A DNA stretch of 5,893 bases, taken from NCBI GenBank assembly GCA_903930665.1, contig CAIYZI010000074.1, positions 1 to 5,893 on the forward strand, read 5' to 3'. This DNA is from an uncultured beta proteobacterium. Its GTDB lineage: Bacteria; Pseudomonadota; Gammaproteobacteria; Burkholderiales; Burkholderiaceae. Below are positions 5,812-5,893 of the stretch, piece by piece (position 1 is the first letter of the stretch; every line of letters begins with the position of its first letter). Made by a program: the position numbers and the translations under genes. Under the pieces are notes generated by a model. The model worked only from the letters and a program-made list of their open reading frames with translations. It ran no database searches and was not told where the DNA came from.

Positions 5812-5893
5812 ATGAAAAAATTACTCGTTTTAGCCACATTGGTTAGCCTAGCATTTGGAGTATCTATCTCCGCTCAAGCAGCCAATGCCATTA
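5812..5893 (+). CDS. Start of an exported protein (3' end outside window), possibly DUF2950
   Basis: The first 27 codons of a gene running off the window. It opens MKKLLVLATLVSLAFGVSIS followed by AQAANAI, a clear signal peptide: two lysines, a hydrophobic core and a likely cleavage after AQA. A weak ribosome binding site, GAAAG at 5800-5804, lies 7 nt before the ATG. The 61-bp gap from the DUF3300 gene has no terminator-like hairpin, so the two are probably co-transcribed. DUF3300 genes are often followed by genes for exported DUF2950 proteins, so that family is a guess from context. Nothing in the visible residues proves it. Confidence 0.7.
   Translation, partial: MKKLLVLATLVSLAFGVSISAQAANAI

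Overview
The window looks like an ordinary chromosomal stretch from a betaproteobacterium of the Burkholderiaceae, most like the low-GC freshwater genus Polynucleobacter. This rests on three things: an Azotobacter/Rhodobacter-type ferredoxin-NADP+ reductase tail, a cysH-cysD-cysN block with an iron-sulfur APS reductase, and AT-leaning codon use. The genus is inferred from memory of such genes, not from a search. All supported genes are on the + strand.

Layout. Positions 1-326 hold the 3' end of fpr. Positions 327-439 are an AT-rich gap with two perfect palindromes (342-364 and 367-391) and a leader hairpin (392-436) that would cover the ribosome binding site of the next gene. Positions 440-4473 look like one transcription unit: an unrecognised 54-residue protein, a TauE/SafE-family membrane transporter, cysH, cysD and cysN. 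The gaps are 12 bp, a 4-bp overlap, 52 bp and a 1-bp overlap. A GC-rich hairpin with a short T run (4500-4522) closes the unit. A secreted DUF3300 protein follows (4581-5750), then the first 27 codons of another exported protein (from 5812).

How the genes work together. CysD and CysN form ATP sulfurylase, which makes adenylyl sulfate (APS) from sulfate and ATP, driven by GTP hydrolysis. CysH carries the two cysteine pairs of the 4Fe-4S enzymes and should reduce APS directly to sulfite. No APS kinase is needed, and none is present as a gene or as a fusion to CysN. The TauE/SafE protein probably moves a sulfur oxyanion, either importing sulfate or exporting excess sulfite. The sulfite reductase gene cysI and the DUF934 gene that usually accompany this block in related bacteria are not in the window.

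I see no mobile element, CRISPR array, tRNA or rRNA. The least explained parts are the leader at 342-436, the small protein it precedes, and the Asn/Gly-rich tail of the DUF3300 protein. I found no convincing undescribed system. The leader is the best candidate for something new, and it is a hypothesis.
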